A stretch of 64,000 bases of DNA from Agrypnia vestita (GCA_016648135.1 JADDOH010024886.1:56974-120973), one strand, 5' to 3'. Counted from the stretch's first letter, positions 45,290 through 57,984 are shown. Notes: a model not told the origin generated them from the sequence alone. Made by a program: numbers and translations.

Positions 45290-46775
45290 TACGCCATATC
45301 CAGAACAAATATTATGTAATAATTTCTAGTGGACCATTGTCCCTAGAGTTGTGGTTATAAACTGTTGGAAGACCCTTCAGTGTTCAGATCGTAACTGATA
45401 TTCAAGTGAGAAAGAACTCATAGACTTCCTGTTTCAATACATCACAGCGAACATGTCACATTGTACATTTTACAACTGTCTTCAATAAACTAACTTTACA
45501 CAAGTACCGAGTCGTCATTGCGAAATCTCCTTTGGTACGTAACATAACATTAGCATTTTATAATCAAAATCAAACCCTAAGATTAGAAGATTTACTAGCC
45601 GAGATAGCTCTACTTAAAGCTATTCGAATAAAAAAGGGAACCTACAATAACACTTAATTGAAAGAAATGTTTTTTAAGTTTAAGTATCAATAATACATTT
45701 ATCGAATAATTTACCGTTAGCTTGCAAAAAACATAACTACACAGTACAGTCACCCAAAAATTAAATTATATTAATTAATCATTTCATTTCTACAAGTGAA
45801 CTGGTTTTTGGACGTACACTTTATTCAATCGTAGCGAATGGGTTTCCATTGAAGGGAGATTAAGATAATGATCGTGATTTAAGGAAGTTGTTGCTGAAGA
45901 TTTATTCAATGTTAAGATACAATGTCAAGATAAAAACTGCGAGTATTTTTATAACAATTATTTTTTTATCTTGAATTAATGTTAATCAGGTCGAGCCTAG
46001 CCTTAAATTTACACCTTTGAAGGCGATGTATATATTATGGTGGTTGTCGACACTAAGCCCCGAATAGAGAGTCTGTACTTAAATGATTTAAAGCTAAAAA
46101 AATTTACGCCTTAAAAGTGAATTTTGCACAATTTTCAATAGACAAATATATTTTTCGTCGCTTTTTACACCCATATTATAGTATTATCACATTGTATTAG
46201 ATTAAATATGTTTATAAATAACTCTAAATTTTCCAAATTTGTTTGGAGTAAGATTTCAAGCAGTAATTGCGAATTTGTGTAATTACTGGCTACATAGCCA
46301 ATCTAAGGTTTTTGACGTCGCATTCTTTTATTTAAAATTGTATGTTAAGTATTGTCTTGATATTCATATTCATCGCACAGTTTTATCTGAAGTCATACAT
46401 AGGTCGCGCTAGATGTCACCAGACAGAAGTTTTATTTGTTTTTTATTTTACATTTTTTAACGTTCTCCTTAAAGCAGTTTAAATCTGTGATGTTATTGGA
46501 TAACTCAAAATGTTGTACAGTTTTAAAGATCGAACTCGAGAACTCAAACTGGTAATCAAACAAAATTTGTGACTATAACGATTTCTTATAATGGTCATTA
46601 GCACTCGAAGGTAGACGGGATGTACCTACTTATTGATTTATGTATGCGTAAGTTTCTATGAAAAATGTTAAGATTATAACATTATAGCAGGAATATTGGC
46701 TTTAATTTAATAATTAGTAGATGTGTATTAAACTTACTTACTTTTAAAATAATATTAATATTTATTTTATATACT
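45290..46775. other. AT-rich stretch, nothing recognised
   Basis: An LTR-like poly(A) region (CTTCAATAAACTAACTTTAC) at about 45479 hints at another LTR, but no partner sequence supports it. Confidence 0.3.
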
Positions 46776-46780
46776 TAATA

Positions 46781-47350
46781 CTAGTTGTGCCCGCAGCTTC
46801 GCCCGCGTGGAATTCAGTTTGAGACTATAAGCGTATCAGTGAAAAATCAATATAATTTAAACTACTCGTCCAAACAATTTTATGTATAAGACAATTTTTA
46901 TCTCCATAAAATTTCCCTGATGATAAGCTAATTTATTTTGATATGAATTTAACATTACCTACTTAATAAACTCCCTAGAGATTAAAATTAATTTTAAATA
47001 TATATTTTATTCATATTTTATCAATTTGTGAATTAACCATGGCATATCGTTTCGGTATTCTCATAGGTCGTTTTAAGCTCTGCAACTTTTTTATAGAAAG
47101 CGTTCATATATCTTTTATCTTTAAGGCAGTGCTCGTAATAAACGCATTCGCTCGACCATTTTTTCGTCAACTTACATTGCAAAATTGGTCTCAACGAAAA
47201 GTCCTTTTATTTTAACGGGATAATATGTAGCCCACGTTCAACTTGAAAGTCCATTCTAAATATTGGTGAAAGAATTTTTTAAACCGGATGAGTAGTCTCG
47301 GAGATAACCTCCTACATACAAACTTAACCTCTTTATAATTTTAGTTTAGA
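46781..47350 (-). mobile_element. non-autonomous Helitron, family C, full length
   Basis: 570 bp on the minus strand from TCTAAACTAAAATTATAAAG to GGGCACAACTAG. Host A precedes (47351 on plus is T) and host T follows (46780 is A). The 3' end carries CGCGGGCGAAGCTGCGGGC, a hairpin-prone block of the type seen at lepidopteran Helitron ends. The inside has AAAGGGCTTTTC-like and ATCTCCGAGACTACTCATCC words. A truncated copy lies at 53670-53956. Confidence 0.8.
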
Positions 47351-47354
47351 TTCA

Positions 47355-48290
47355 TCACGTGGAAATGACAAAGTGCACAGTGTTACCTAAATATATAATA
47401 TTTTATACAAACAATAGACATATTGTTTTGATACCTCAAACAATGAGATAGGATAATTTGCTATATGTGTGTACAATAAATGAATAGTTTATCTAAATGT
47501 AAGTAGATGTTAAATCGTTCGTACGTATTGCCTTCGTGTAGATCATAGTTTTAAATAGAATTGCATGATATTAAAATCATAATATGCAATTATCAGTGTG
47601 ATCAGATAATCGACGCATGTATTATCTTTTACTATATATAATATTTTATATAGGTACTATATAATAAGATGTGTTTTATTTTAAAACAAATGTCAGAACC
47701 GTACTGACGGCAAAAAAAACAACTACAAGCTAACGTGTTGTAAACCGGAAACTCAACTCGCTATTGTCAAGATAAAAAATAACTGAACAGTTAGAAGCGT
47801 ATCTTAGAATTCTTTTACTTTTATCTATTTCATACACATTTACAAATCTATTTTTATATATAAATACGATTAACAGTATTGCGTACACATCATGAGAATA
47901 GTAAGGAGTGTAAAAATTGTAAGGTTGTGTGTATGACATTTAGTCAAAAAAAATTCTACACCAATAATAAACCAGCAGATTTGATTTGGCGCTCAAGTTA
48001 TGACTACTGCATTATTTTATGATGTCATTTGAATCAATACTATATACAAAGTGTATATTATACTTTCCAGACGTCCTTCTTTGTCTCACCCATAGGGAAA
48101 TTTGAAAGGAATCTGAAACATTATATTGAACTGAGATAAAAATTTCTTTGAAATTGTACTTTGTGTCAGCGGTTTGCAGTCAGTTAAGTATGAGCTGAAC
48201 TTGACTAGAATATCTTCGAAATAAAAATTGTATCTCGCAATATATCTATCACGATTATTATCGTATTATTTTAGATTTAATTTTTTTTTA
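47355..48290. other. AT-rich stretch, nothing recognised
   Basis: No supportable feature. Confidence 0.4.
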
Positions 48291-48294
48291 GGGT

Positions 48295-48382
48295 TTTAAA
48301 ATTTCATAATATTCTGTCCTGATTTGTTACCAAAATATATGTTTACGTATAACTCATGCTTCAATGTACTGACTGCACGTAC
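48295..48382. repeat. half copy of the GGCGTGCAGTGAG element
   Basis: TTTCATAATATTCTG and CATGCTTCAATGTACTGACT match the right half of the element at 714-940. Confidence 0.55.
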
Positions 48383-48389
48383 CAAGTAG

Positions 48390-51300
48390 GTAGGTGATTA
48401 TTATTCATGATTATAAACTACTTTTCTTGGAAATGTCGTGTTTATAACGAAAATCAAACGATTTGTCTTAACATTTCAAAATGTTGATTACTAAAAAGTT
48501 GGGGTTCATAGATTATGCTGTATAATTGATATGTAAGAAGATCCAATTCAAAAACAGGTACATTAAATGACGTTCTAAGACAGTTTTTTAAGTGCTACTT
48601 TTTAAATATGTGTTGATACTTGAATCATAAATAAAATATGAAGTCGTCTACATTGAATGATTCGCAGGAAACCTTAGTGAAATCGTTTCATCGTATTGTT
48701 TGTTTGTTTGTATATTTTTTATTTAGTTGTAAAAAGTACACATTTTTACATCTAGTTATAATTAAAACATACATTAACATACCACTAAAACATAAATATT
48801 CCCAAAACATATAATAACATAAATAATCATAAACAGAAACACATTTTCATATCTGGCACAAAGGAAAGAAGACTTAAAAAAAAAACAAGAAACAACATAA
48901 CATGATCTTACATTAAACTTACTTTTCACATATTTTTCACTTAATCTACGAAAAGTAGTGAGACTATTTACTTATTTCACATTTGCTGGCAGTTCATTGA
49001 ACAATTTAAGACCTTTATAGTACAAACTGTGTGTTATAGTCACAATATACAAATAACGTTATTTTTAACTGTTAAAACTCTAAAAAATGTTGTACTATAA
49101 TACTGAACTTATTGAATTTGTTGTTCATAATTACTAGCAATGATATCGTACAATTTTATGATTGTCGAACATAATAAAACATGGCGCCGCGCCGAATCGT
49201 CAAACAATATTTTTTTCTCTTCACGCACGATTTGAAGTTACGACAACGTATAATATTCTGATATAAACATCAGTCATTTGAAAAGGTTTATTACATTTCA
49301 CACTTCACGTAATCGAATCAAATCCACACCGTGAATCTCGACTACGGTTATCACACGCGCTGCGCTAACTGTTACTCTGTGTTGTGCCCCCTTTATAGGG
49401 TTATTGATTCAATTGGTCTGCTATTGCATCAGAGAGACAATATCCGTTCTTACTTCGAATTTACAATACGTATATTTTGTGAACACAGTTGCACTCATTT
49501 TATACGACAAAGAGTCATGTTATTGTATGAATGTTGCGTAATAGTATCTGCTGTAAAATGTAGCATAAAAGTATTTATCAAGATGAAGTAAGGGACTGAG
49601 TCAAAACAAATTATGGATGCACGTTAAACTCAAGAATTTATGTACTTAATAAGACACATATTGCAATATCAATTCTTTTAGTTCATTGACCGATTAAATA
49701 ATTTCACAGATTGTTTATTACTAAAATGACATCAGGACTATGAATTTTAATGAAGCGACGATTTGACGAGTCGAACAAGAAATATCGGTGTTATTCATTT
49801 TTATATAATAATGTTATATCAAAATGAATAACATTATTACAAATGTGTATTTTAATTTCAGTTACAAAAATAACTAAATAATGTCGACTAAAAGTCTAGC
49901 TGAATTTTAAAATTGAGAACACAGATATCATCACTTTTAATTTGAAAATAGTATATTCGAGTATATTACATAAATATTTTTACTATTAAACACTGAGAAT
50001 TTAATTTAAATATACCTCACCTTTTTTAATTTGCATCGATTAGTCTACGATACAAAGCAGCAGGATAGACAGTAGACGGGAAATGTTTGAAATCTTTGAA
50101 TTCTTACCTGGAAAAAAGGAGAAACTATATAAGCAAAATTTAAAAAAAAATCACAAATTTTTATAAAAAATAGAATTCATCAACTTGCGATATAATTCCC
50201 ACATCAAAGGAGAGTGGGAATTATATCATAAGTTATAACAACACTACGATAGAGAATGATACCTTAAGTGAAAGCTGTCAAGTTTATACAATGTTTTGTT
50301 CTGTGAGAATAAATATAAAAACATCTTCACGTGGGAAGCATTTTGTCAATAACTTTAGTCGGATCCCTTACAAAAATGCTCATTCTTTTTTAACATTTTG
50401 TAAACCTTTGTCTAGAATATGTAATGTAGCGCTTAATAAAATAAGACAAAGTAAATTTTAAAAAAAGCATATAAGAAACGTTTAGCGTATAGTTTAAAAT
50501 GGTAAGAATATTGATGTGACACGTATTCAATGTGCGCATGTCTATTTAAAAAATATGGGAACACCTAAGTCAGAATTATTTTATTTTAATATATTTATTT
50601 CCGCGCTAAATATAGTAATATAAAATGTTATAAGAACTGCTGATTAAATATGGTTACGAAATTAATTTTTTTCAATAAAGTAGTTCAAAGATCTCATCTT
50701 CACATTAAAATCACGATTTCAATAACTAATCGAAATGCCCACGATTTCAAAAATCAAAGCGTCTTCCGCCTTCTAATACGAGACCATTCCGACAATCTTA
50801 CAACACCATCATTAAAAATTCCTGTTCGTAGCCAAAGTCGAGCGATATAAATTTTCATCAACATTAGTTAACGAACATTTCTAATTAGGTAGCTTCGTTA
50901 TCAAGTTCAGTATCATATACAAATACGAATGGGAAAGAATTTCACGAATATATTTTTTACTAAATTGTACATCTCAATTTCTTTATTTTTTAAAAATGCA
51001 ATCGAAATAATTACCAATTTACAATCATATTTACTTTCATGCGATAATCACACATTTGCGTAATTGTAGCAGATCTTTATTGTTATTTGTTGACATTGAC
51101 AAAATAACTCAACGTGTGTGTGTATTACAAAGTTTATTTAGTTTAAATAAAATTAAAATTAATCATTAATTAAGATAAATTATAGAAGCCGTGTTGAATC
51201 TATTTATATGATCAAAATCCAGTAATTGTGTTTTCAGAACATAAAAATATTGTTAAAAATAATTCGTTCTTATTGATTTACCAATTTTTCACATTTGTTT

Positions 51301-52035
51301 TTCGATAAGCCGAGAGTGCATTTTTATTAAGGACAGTGTGTCGCAAAATATTCCGCTACATTGAACGCAAAACACCGAATGTTCCCGTTCGGAGAATGTT
51401 TTCTAAGTGGCTGCCATCATTGCGCGTTTGTTACGAGACTTAACTGTCGTGTTTGATTCGCAGTTATCGCCCTAGAAATCGGGGATACCAAACCAAAATG
51501 TCTGCTCGCAATAATTTCCTTTATCAGCCTGATAATGATGATGCTAACTTCACAACGATGACAGTAGGTCAATCTTATTTTATAGTTGTTACCTCTACCA
51601 CGCTTCCACATTCATCGCTTGCAAGACGTTAATTTAGTAAGAGCTTTTATCCAGCAGCATCTAATGATTATTATCTACAGCAATAATGAATGTAGTTTTT
51701 GTGTTCATAACTGTTGTTTTTATTATGATAAATGTGTGTAGACATGGTTTGTAATACTGCCATGAAAATTATGGTTTTCATAGTGAATTTTATATCGATA
51801 AATCAGTAAACTTCTTTGATTGAATCTGACATTTGAAATATTATTACTTTGTTTATTTTTCAAAAAATTCATGCGAGGATAAAAATCAAGTATAATAAAT
51901 GGGAGATAAATCCCATGACATAGGTTTGAAAATAACATAGCAGCAATAATGGAAATCATTGAGTAACTACAAAAGTGCTGAATGAAATGAACAAAATATT
52001 TTAAGAATACCATTTAAAAATTAATAACAAAAAAA
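48390..52035. other. long AT-rich stretch, mostly featureless
   Basis: Only the SINE tail at 50480-50560 is recognisable. Open frames at 49331-49591, 50650-50850 and 51723-52013 have no domains. The stretch is consistent with intron or intergenic DNA. Confidence 0.4.
50480..50560 (+). repeat. SINE family 1 tail only
   Basis: TAGTTTAAAATGGTAAGAAT and ATTGATGTGACACGTATTCA match the tail of copy a at 3583-3764. A 5'-truncated insertion is the usual product of LINE-driven retrotransposition. Confidence 0.65.
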
Positions 52036-52039
52036 ACAA

Positions 52040-52250
52040 CAGGTCTCCCAGAACATCAGCATCGAAAATGAGCAAACAGAACAAGTGGAAAACTATAAAT
52101 TCCTAGGAAGTAGAATTACACCTAACTCCAGGAGCTCAACGGATATAGAAACCAGATAAGTAATGGCAAAACAAGGTTTAGAGCAAAAAATAAAGCAAAT
52201 ACCTACAGTAGATTCACGATTATCTGGGGGAAAAAATATTCTGTTTTTTC
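52040..52250 (+). pseudogene. LINE reverse transcriptase fragment
   Basis: The + frame reads IENEQTEQVENYKFLGSRIT, then PNSRSSTDIETR, a stop, VMAKQGLEQKIK. The VE.YK.LGS.IT....S..DI..R...A motif is standard after the palm of insect LINEs. Confidence 0.75.
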
Positions 52251-52399
52251 TTAAAATTTCTATTTTTTTATAAAGTGTATCAACTAAATAATATTAAAAT
52301 TAAATTAAATATAAAACTCGTGAAAAGTTATGAACAAACAAAATTGCTAAATTGTGAATTTCCCGAATCATGAAATTTTGGGAATCCCTGTCAAATACG

Positions 52400-52615
52400 T
52401 AAAATAGCGAAAGCATTACAAGTGAGGATGTTCTGAGGAGAGTGCAGGGAAAGAGGTCCATCAAAAATACCACCGAAAATGAAAGGGATCAATGGATAGG
52501 ACACATTTTTAAAAGCAAAAATAGAGAAAAAGACAGAGCGGAAGATGAGCAAGGCAAAACCAGGACCTACGGGAAAGTTCTGAGTGGTTTCATCAACAGC
52601 TTGCACCGATCGCAG
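52400..52615 (+). pseudogene. LINE fragment, downstream part of the same lineage
   Basis: The + frame gives ITSEDVLRRVQGKRSIKNT, then RDQWIGHIFKSKNREKDRAE and GKTRTYGKVLSG, matching the T.E.VL.R......L...I..RR..WIGH pattern of LINEs. About 150 unrelated bases separate it from the previous fragment, so the copy is internally rearranged. Confidence 0.7.
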
Positions 52616-52619
52616 TTCT

Positions 52620-52970
52620 TAAAAAATGAAAAAAATGAAAATAAGTTTTCAATTTATTTTTTATTTAAATTTTATTCAAACAAAATGTAACCCAGAATAC
52701 ATCAAAGAGTGTGAGACCTGTCCATTCAATAGCTGAGTGAAATGACCGAGTTGCACTGACAATAAACCTGGTGGCATAAATACAGTTGACACCTACTGCA
52801 GTGTAATAACAGCAATGGTCTGAAGAAATTGAAATACTAACACGCTTTCAACGAGGCCACGATTAAATGATGTATAGGATAGTAAGCTTTTGCTTTTAGC
52901 ATAACTGTGAAAACACAATACATACATACATTTATGAAACCAGCTTACAACTTTAAGTCATATTTTCTAC
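52620..52970. other. no feature recognised
   Basis: Nothing supportable. Confidence 0.4.
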
Positions 52971-52974
52971 TCTA

Positions 52975-53620
52975 CTCTACATGAGAGAGTACGGGCATTA
53001 TCCTTGGCTTTACCCAACCGAGTTTCTCCAGGGTATGCTTGGCTACAATAGTTTAGAGACTAGAAGGAATGTGTATTTGATTACACACTTTTATCGATTG
53101 TTGCGCGGTATGATCGACAATACTGAAATTATGCAGAGCATTGGTTTGTATATTCCTGATAATTACCTTAGACATCGTCAGCATAGATTGTTTCACATTC
53201 CAATATACAGGACCAACCTGCCGATGGTTATGCCTGTTGGAAAAGCTACAGCTATGCTGAACAAGATCGCTTTGGATATTGATATATTCCATGTGTCTGA
53301 GGGGGTTTTCCGAAGCAGGATTCTCCTACACCTTTGACCAGATTATACAGGTCACTTCTAATTGTTTAAAAATTGTTTAATAATAAATTAGTATTTTAAT
53401 ACACAATATGTATATGTGTGTGTATGTATGTATGTATATGTATATGTGTATGTATGTATACATATGTGTTTATGTATATGTGTATATGGATGTGTATGTA
53501 TATGTGTATATGTATATTGTTAGATGTAAGTTAATAATATGTATGCATTGAACAGAATGTTTGTAATGTACATATTATGGAATAAATAAAAATTGAAAAT
53601 TGAAAAAAAAAAAAAAAAAA
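52975..53620 (+). mobile_element. 5'-truncated LINE, copy 2
   Basis: The open frame 52981-53337 (118 codons) equals the last 118 residues of copy 1 (13409-13762) with six amino-acid differences. Homology starts at CTCTACATGAGAG, where the flanking host sequence is also CTCTACTCTAC, so truncation occurred at microhomology. A GT/AT-rich simple repeat (about 53405-53520) sits inside its 3' untranslated region, where copy 1 has none. It ends with AATAAA and a poly(A) run. Confidence 0.9.
53405..53520 (+). repeat. (TATG/TGTA)n simple repeat inside the LINE 3' end
   Basis: Alternating TGTATATG-type units. Flanking words (TAATATGTATGC on the right) are those that are contiguous in copy 1. Confidence 0.85.
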
Positions 53621-53669
53621 AATTGAAAAAAATCAATTTGTTGTTATCTTAACATATCGATATATATGT

Positions 53670-53956
53670 CGCCGCGGACTTTTTTATAGAACTTTTTGAG
53701 TTCTAAAACTTCTCTAAAGAAAGTATTTAAATATCTCTTACCGGTAAGGCAGTGTTCGTACAAACGCATCGCTCGACCATTTTTTTGTCGAGTTTAGTTG
53801 TAAAATAGATCACCACGAAAAGCCCTTTTATTTTAACGGGATAATATATAACCTATGTCCATTCTAAATATTGGTGAAAAATTTTTTGAAATCGGATGAG
53901 TAGTTTCGGAGATTGCCTCCTACATCTAAACTTATAAACTTTACCTCTTTATACAT
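53670..53956 (-). mobile_element. Helitron family C, truncated copy
   Basis: Shares AAGGCAGTGTTCGTACAAAC, CGCTCGACCATTTTTTTGTC and TTTATTTTAACGGGATAATA with 46781-47350. Both termini are lost or decayed. Confidence 0.65.
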
Positions 53957-53959
53957 AAG

Positions 53960-54330
53960 TAAATATTTACAACAAGTATGAATAACCTTACTGAATTTTG
54001 ATCGTTGCAACCAGCTTTGCAAGTGTTCAACCAGATAAATTGTTGCCATCTGATCATTATCATCCTATTTCTAGTTCCGGCAACTTTATTTCCAATTAAA
54101 TTAAAAACGCGTTCTATCAGTGAGTGACAAACTAATTCATGAATTTTAAGTAAAAATTGAATATCTACACAACTACAACTGAACAGGATCAAACCGAAAC
54201 GCCACTCCGGTTGATGATTTTAGAAGGACTATAGATGTCTCTAGTTTAGTTTGTTCGAATATATGAAAGAAACTGATTTACAATTTTATATATACAACTT
54301 TGCATTGGTGAACGTGCATTGAATAAAGAT
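53960..54330. other. no feature recognised
   Basis: Nothing supportable. Confidence 0.4.
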
Positions 54331-54334
54331 ATAG

Positions 54335-54425
54335 TAGTGTAAAGTATAAACCAGCTCACACAGTTCATAAGCCCAGGGCCACCCTATAAAGACTTCCATA
54401 CACGTCTCTGCGAGACTTCTATGAT
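54335..54425 (+). repeat. dispersed repeat E, copy 2
   Basis: CACAGTTCATAAGCCCAGGG and AAGACTTCCATACACGTCTC align with copy 1 at 17001-17105. Confidence 0.45.
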
Positions 54426-54477
54426 TGCAAGATTCTGTTTTGATATATTAGAATGATTTAAACGTTTCGTCTTTTTT

Positions 54478-54750
54478 TTAAACGAATGATATTTTGCTAC
54501 TCCGTAGTTTCGAAAGCTGGCCATGATATCGATTACGTGATTCTGACAGAAAAATCGTTCCCAGGGAGGACCTTAACGTGCAGATCAAACGCAAGAGTGC
54601 ATCTTGTAATAATTGTAAAACATTTTCTGTGTCAGTGTCGGCGATGGGTAGGTGTCCCCGTGGTAAATCCTCGGCGCTGCGCCCGGCCGTGTGTGACGCC
54701 GCGGTGGCTGATGACAGCTGACAGGTGCCAGAAAAGTAGGCGCCCCACAA
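54478..54750. other. GC-rich open patch, possible exon
   Basis: Open on both strands (119 codons + and 90 codons -). On the plus strand, ATCGTTCCCAG looks like an acceptor and GATGG|GTAGGT at about 54648 like a donor. The segment between gives EDLNVQIKRKSASCNNCKTF, which reads like protein. The minus strand is also plausible. No domain recognised. Unresolved. Confidence 0.22.
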
Positions 54751-54980
54751 CGATTACGGGACCTTTTATAGTAACGGACATTAAATTTATAATATTTTTA
54801 TTAGTGTGTACTAAGAACATAGGGATAATTTCACGTTTTACATGAAAATATATGAATTAGATTCAGAAAAATAAATTATATTTTGTAACTCAGTGTGAAT
54901 AGTGTGGGATAATGTTTTCATTAATAATTTTATAATACAAATATTAAAAAATACGATTTCATTAAAACGCAATATGATTG

Positions 54981-55512
54981 GTCGTGACTAGGGAATGCAA
55001 TCCCGAGTCGGGATTGCCCTGTAGGGATCCCTCGAGATAAGAATTTCCAATCCCGCGGGATCCCTACGGATCGGGATCCCGAATACTTTTGTGTTTTTTT
55101 GTTTGTTTATAGAGCTAAATAGCAATTAACGACAATGCCTTGCATTTTTATATCAGCAATTTTAATAAAATGTTAAAAGTTTAAGTTTTTGTAGGCGTTT
55201 TTCCAAGCATCAATCAGTCAATGTGGTAGAGTAAAAACCACTAACTAGTAATAGTTTTTATTACTATGTTAGGTTGATAAAATACAGCAAATATTATTCA
55301 AAGCTATTTTCATTATGTGAATGTGACATGAACATAAGATTTAAGTACTTACTAAAAGCTCTATAGACAAATAAAATTAAACACACAAAACATAAAAAAT
55401 GCTGATCAATCCCGATAATCCCTATAATCTCGTCCGATTTTTCGGTTCGGGATTGATCTCGTAAAATGCCCCGAGATCTCGCGGGATAGGGATTGCGTTC
55501 CCTAGTCGTGAC
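54981..55512. mobile_element. hAT-type MITE with 8-bp target duplication
   Basis: The element 54989-55504 (516 bp) is bounded by identical GTCGTGAC copies at 54981-54988 and 55505-55512. Terminal repeats are TAGGGAATGCAATCCC and GGGATTGCGTTCCCTA (one mismatch). Subterminal regions are packed with GGGATCCC-like words. It has no transposase. An 8-bp duplication plus TAGGG ends is the hAT signature. The intact duplication suggests a fairly recent insertion. Confidence 0.92.
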
Positions 55513-55514
55513 GT

Positions 55515-56020
55515 CATTTAGCAGGCATTATAGATGAAGCATAATATTCTATGGTGTTTGTCACTGTAATTAGTTTCGTTTTTATGATCACTGTTCGTCT
55601 TGGTTTTGTTCTTATTCGTTTTGCTTGGTGTTTATATAGATTTTGCGGTGTTTGTGACCTATTTAAATAAAAGAAACTATCTAAGAACACACTCAAAGTA
55701 ATGGAGGAGGGATTTTTACAAGGAAAATCCGATAACTTGAAACCGAAAATGTATTCCTTGATGTTGGCTTCATTAAACATAAGATGGTCGGAGTGACATA
55801 AAAATTGATACATGACGTAACTTGCGAAAATAAGCGTTTTCGCAGGAATTTAAAAAGATAATTTTTCAAAATCGTTTTTTAATGTTAATGTACATATAAA
55901 AAAAACTTTTTCATAAAGCTATTTTCTAAACCAATTTTTCTATTTAAAAAAATGTGAAATTACCCTGTTACTGAATTTCGTCCATAGAAGGATAATCAAT
56001 AAATAAGATAAATTATAGAC
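55515..56020. other. no feature recognised
   Basis: The 99-codon frame on the minus strand (55514-55813) has no domain and may be chance. Confidence 0.35.
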
Positions 56021-56024
56021 TCAC

Positions 56025-56140
56025 AGAAGTCTTTATTAGGCGTCCACAGGGGTTACGACCTGTCTCGGCTGGCTTAAACGATCACTTTACACAATCCAAC
56101 GCCCACCAATTCCACCCAAGAACAACCACATATCTATCAA
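56025..56140 (-). repeat. dispersed repeat E, copy 3
   Basis: GGTTACGACCTGTCTCGGCT and GGCTTAAACGATCACTTTAC recur at 56385-56500 in the same orientation, so this is a direct repeat about 360 bp apart. Confidence 0.6.
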
Positions 56141-56384
56141 ATTTGTAATGTTGTATAAATATATATGTTATTTAAGTACCTACCTCATTTACATTATTTT
56201 TGATACAACTGCGCTATCGCCATCTACGGTTGAAATTCCCATGAAACAGTGTGTAGATGTCGCCGATGATAAATAAGACTATTTTTTTTTACTAGAGTAT
56301 GAAGCAATATACTTTTAATGTGTATATGATATTCATCCAAATTATTTAACATATACCTGAAAATTATTTTTCTTTTTTTTACTT

Positions 56385-56500
56385 TTGGAAGACTTTATCA
56401 GGCATCAATAAGGCTTGCGACCTGTCTTGGATGGCTTAAGTGACCACTTTACACAATGCATCGTCCACCAATTCCACCTAAGATCTATAAACCACATATC
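56385..56500 (-). repeat. dispersed repeat E, copy 4
   Basis: GGCTTGCGACCTGTCTTGGA and TGGCTTAAGTGACCACTTTA match copy 3. The following AT-rich part also aligns (CCACATATCTAT). Confidence 0.6.
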
Positions 56501-56504
56501 TATA

Positions 56505-57035
56505 AAAAAATTTAATGTTGAATATATATCATTTTATATATTTCATCTATCTCCATCTAGAGGTGAAGATTTTAAGATAAATTTTCACTTCAACGTAATT
56601 TTTTGTCTTACTAATGACGATAGATGTTCAGAAAACAATATAATCTCCTTATAATGAGCATAAGGCGGAATATCCTATAGTTTTTCTATATGTTACATAT
56701 GTATACATAAATATAAATTTTCAAAATTTTATTGATCATTAATTTTTATGTTAACAGCTGACTTTTTATTTAACCTACTACTATGCATTCATATAATTAT
56801 AATTTAGCACAAGAATTTATGTTAATTTTACTCTTACTTATTTAAGTAGATTCTATGCCAACTTGTTAGAATCGTGTCAAAAATTACAGTTTCTTTATAA
56901 CTTTCTAAATATTTGCAACTTTCTCTAATTTACTAAAAAGGAAATAATATTATTTGGATGTATGGAATTCATTCATCAGTTATAATAATTTATTCATAGT
57001 TAAAATATTTTGAGAAAAATTTTAAATTTTGAAAT
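56505..57035. other. AT-rich stretch, nothing recognised
   Basis: No feature seen. Confidence 0.4.
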
Positions 57036-57040
57036 ATATA

Positions 57041-57388
57041 CAAGGTGTAGCGGAGGCAGAGCAATACTTAAGGGGCTGCCTTGATAATGAGTTCAAAGTT
57101 CAAGCAACCATGATCAATAGTTATGGAAATATTCGATATCAAAGTTTGCATTTTTTTCAATATTTCTGTTTTTTTCAAATAGTTGAACTATAATTATAAT
57201 AACTTAATATACATTATGAAAATTCACGATTCAATGATAAAAACCTCGCAAGTATTGAAACAATTAATTTTTCCTATTCGGTACAAGTTACTTTAATAAT
57301 ATTTCAAGGTTTTGCAGAAAATAACTGAAAAATGAAAAAATATAAACTTTGATGTCGCATATCTCTATAGCTATTAACATTTATTTAA
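57041..57388. mobile_element. CAAGGTGTAGCGG MITE (diverged CAGGGT superfamily)
   Basis: It begins after TA and shares ATTCGATATCAAAGTTTGCA and mirrored ACTTTGATGTCGCATATCTC with the CAGGGTTATTT family. The termini resemble the copy at 63701. The right end is not recognisable. Confidence 0.6.
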
Positions 57389-57484
57389 CATAAAGTGGGT
57401 AGCTTTAGACCCCGCCCCCTCTCACTCTCTCTCGTTATATTCCTGAATTGTTCAGTAGTTCAATGGTTCATAATCGGTGCATGC

Positions 57485-57668
57485 TTGTCTCTACGCGCAT
57501 GTGAACAATAGTGGTGATAGTTTGACAATGCTACGGTTGGGGTGTATAGTGTTGTGAATGTAGTAGTGTAGTGTTGGTCATGACCAAGAGACGGGCACGT
57601 CTCGAAACCGGTAGACCGTAAATCTGGTAGTGGTTTTTACTAAGTTTACTAACATTCTGTTACAATAA
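57485..57668. repeat. hammerhead-like inverted-repeat element, copy 1 (one arm)
   Basis: It matches 60711-60951 in opposite orientation: TAGTGTTGTGAATGTAGTAG, hairpin GAGACG-GGCA-CGTCTC (57588-57603), GAAACCGG and the arm GTAGACCGTAAATCTGG. The core before the hairpin is mutated (ATGACCA). The second arm is missing. Confidence 0.65.
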
Positions 57669-57984
57669 AAACAGATTAAAATCTGCACACTGTCCCTAGT
57701 AAAGCTTTTTGTATCGACCGGGAGTTAAAACCGCTCAGGAATGTCATCGGAGGCTGGTGTAATGGATGCCGTCCTGCACACCTGGTGAGTGAAACGATAC
57801 CTGGGGGAAATAGCGGATTCTCGCCTCAAAAAGGATAACTAAAATCCAGTTATCAACTAACATGATTTTATAGAAATAAGTACCTACCAGAATTATCTGA
57901 ACTAGAATTTGTGTTACGAAATCGAACCAACGAAATGCAACTAAAATCGAGCGGTCCGCCCTATAAAAGTACATAATTCTCTAC

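Noticed and set aside
53405..53520. Separate microsatellite locus
   Set aside because: It is embedded in the 3' end of a LINE copy, as comparison with 13763-13868 shows.
55514..55813. 99-codon minus-strand gene
   Set aside because: No domain, no splice signals and composition typical of the surrounding non-coding DNA.
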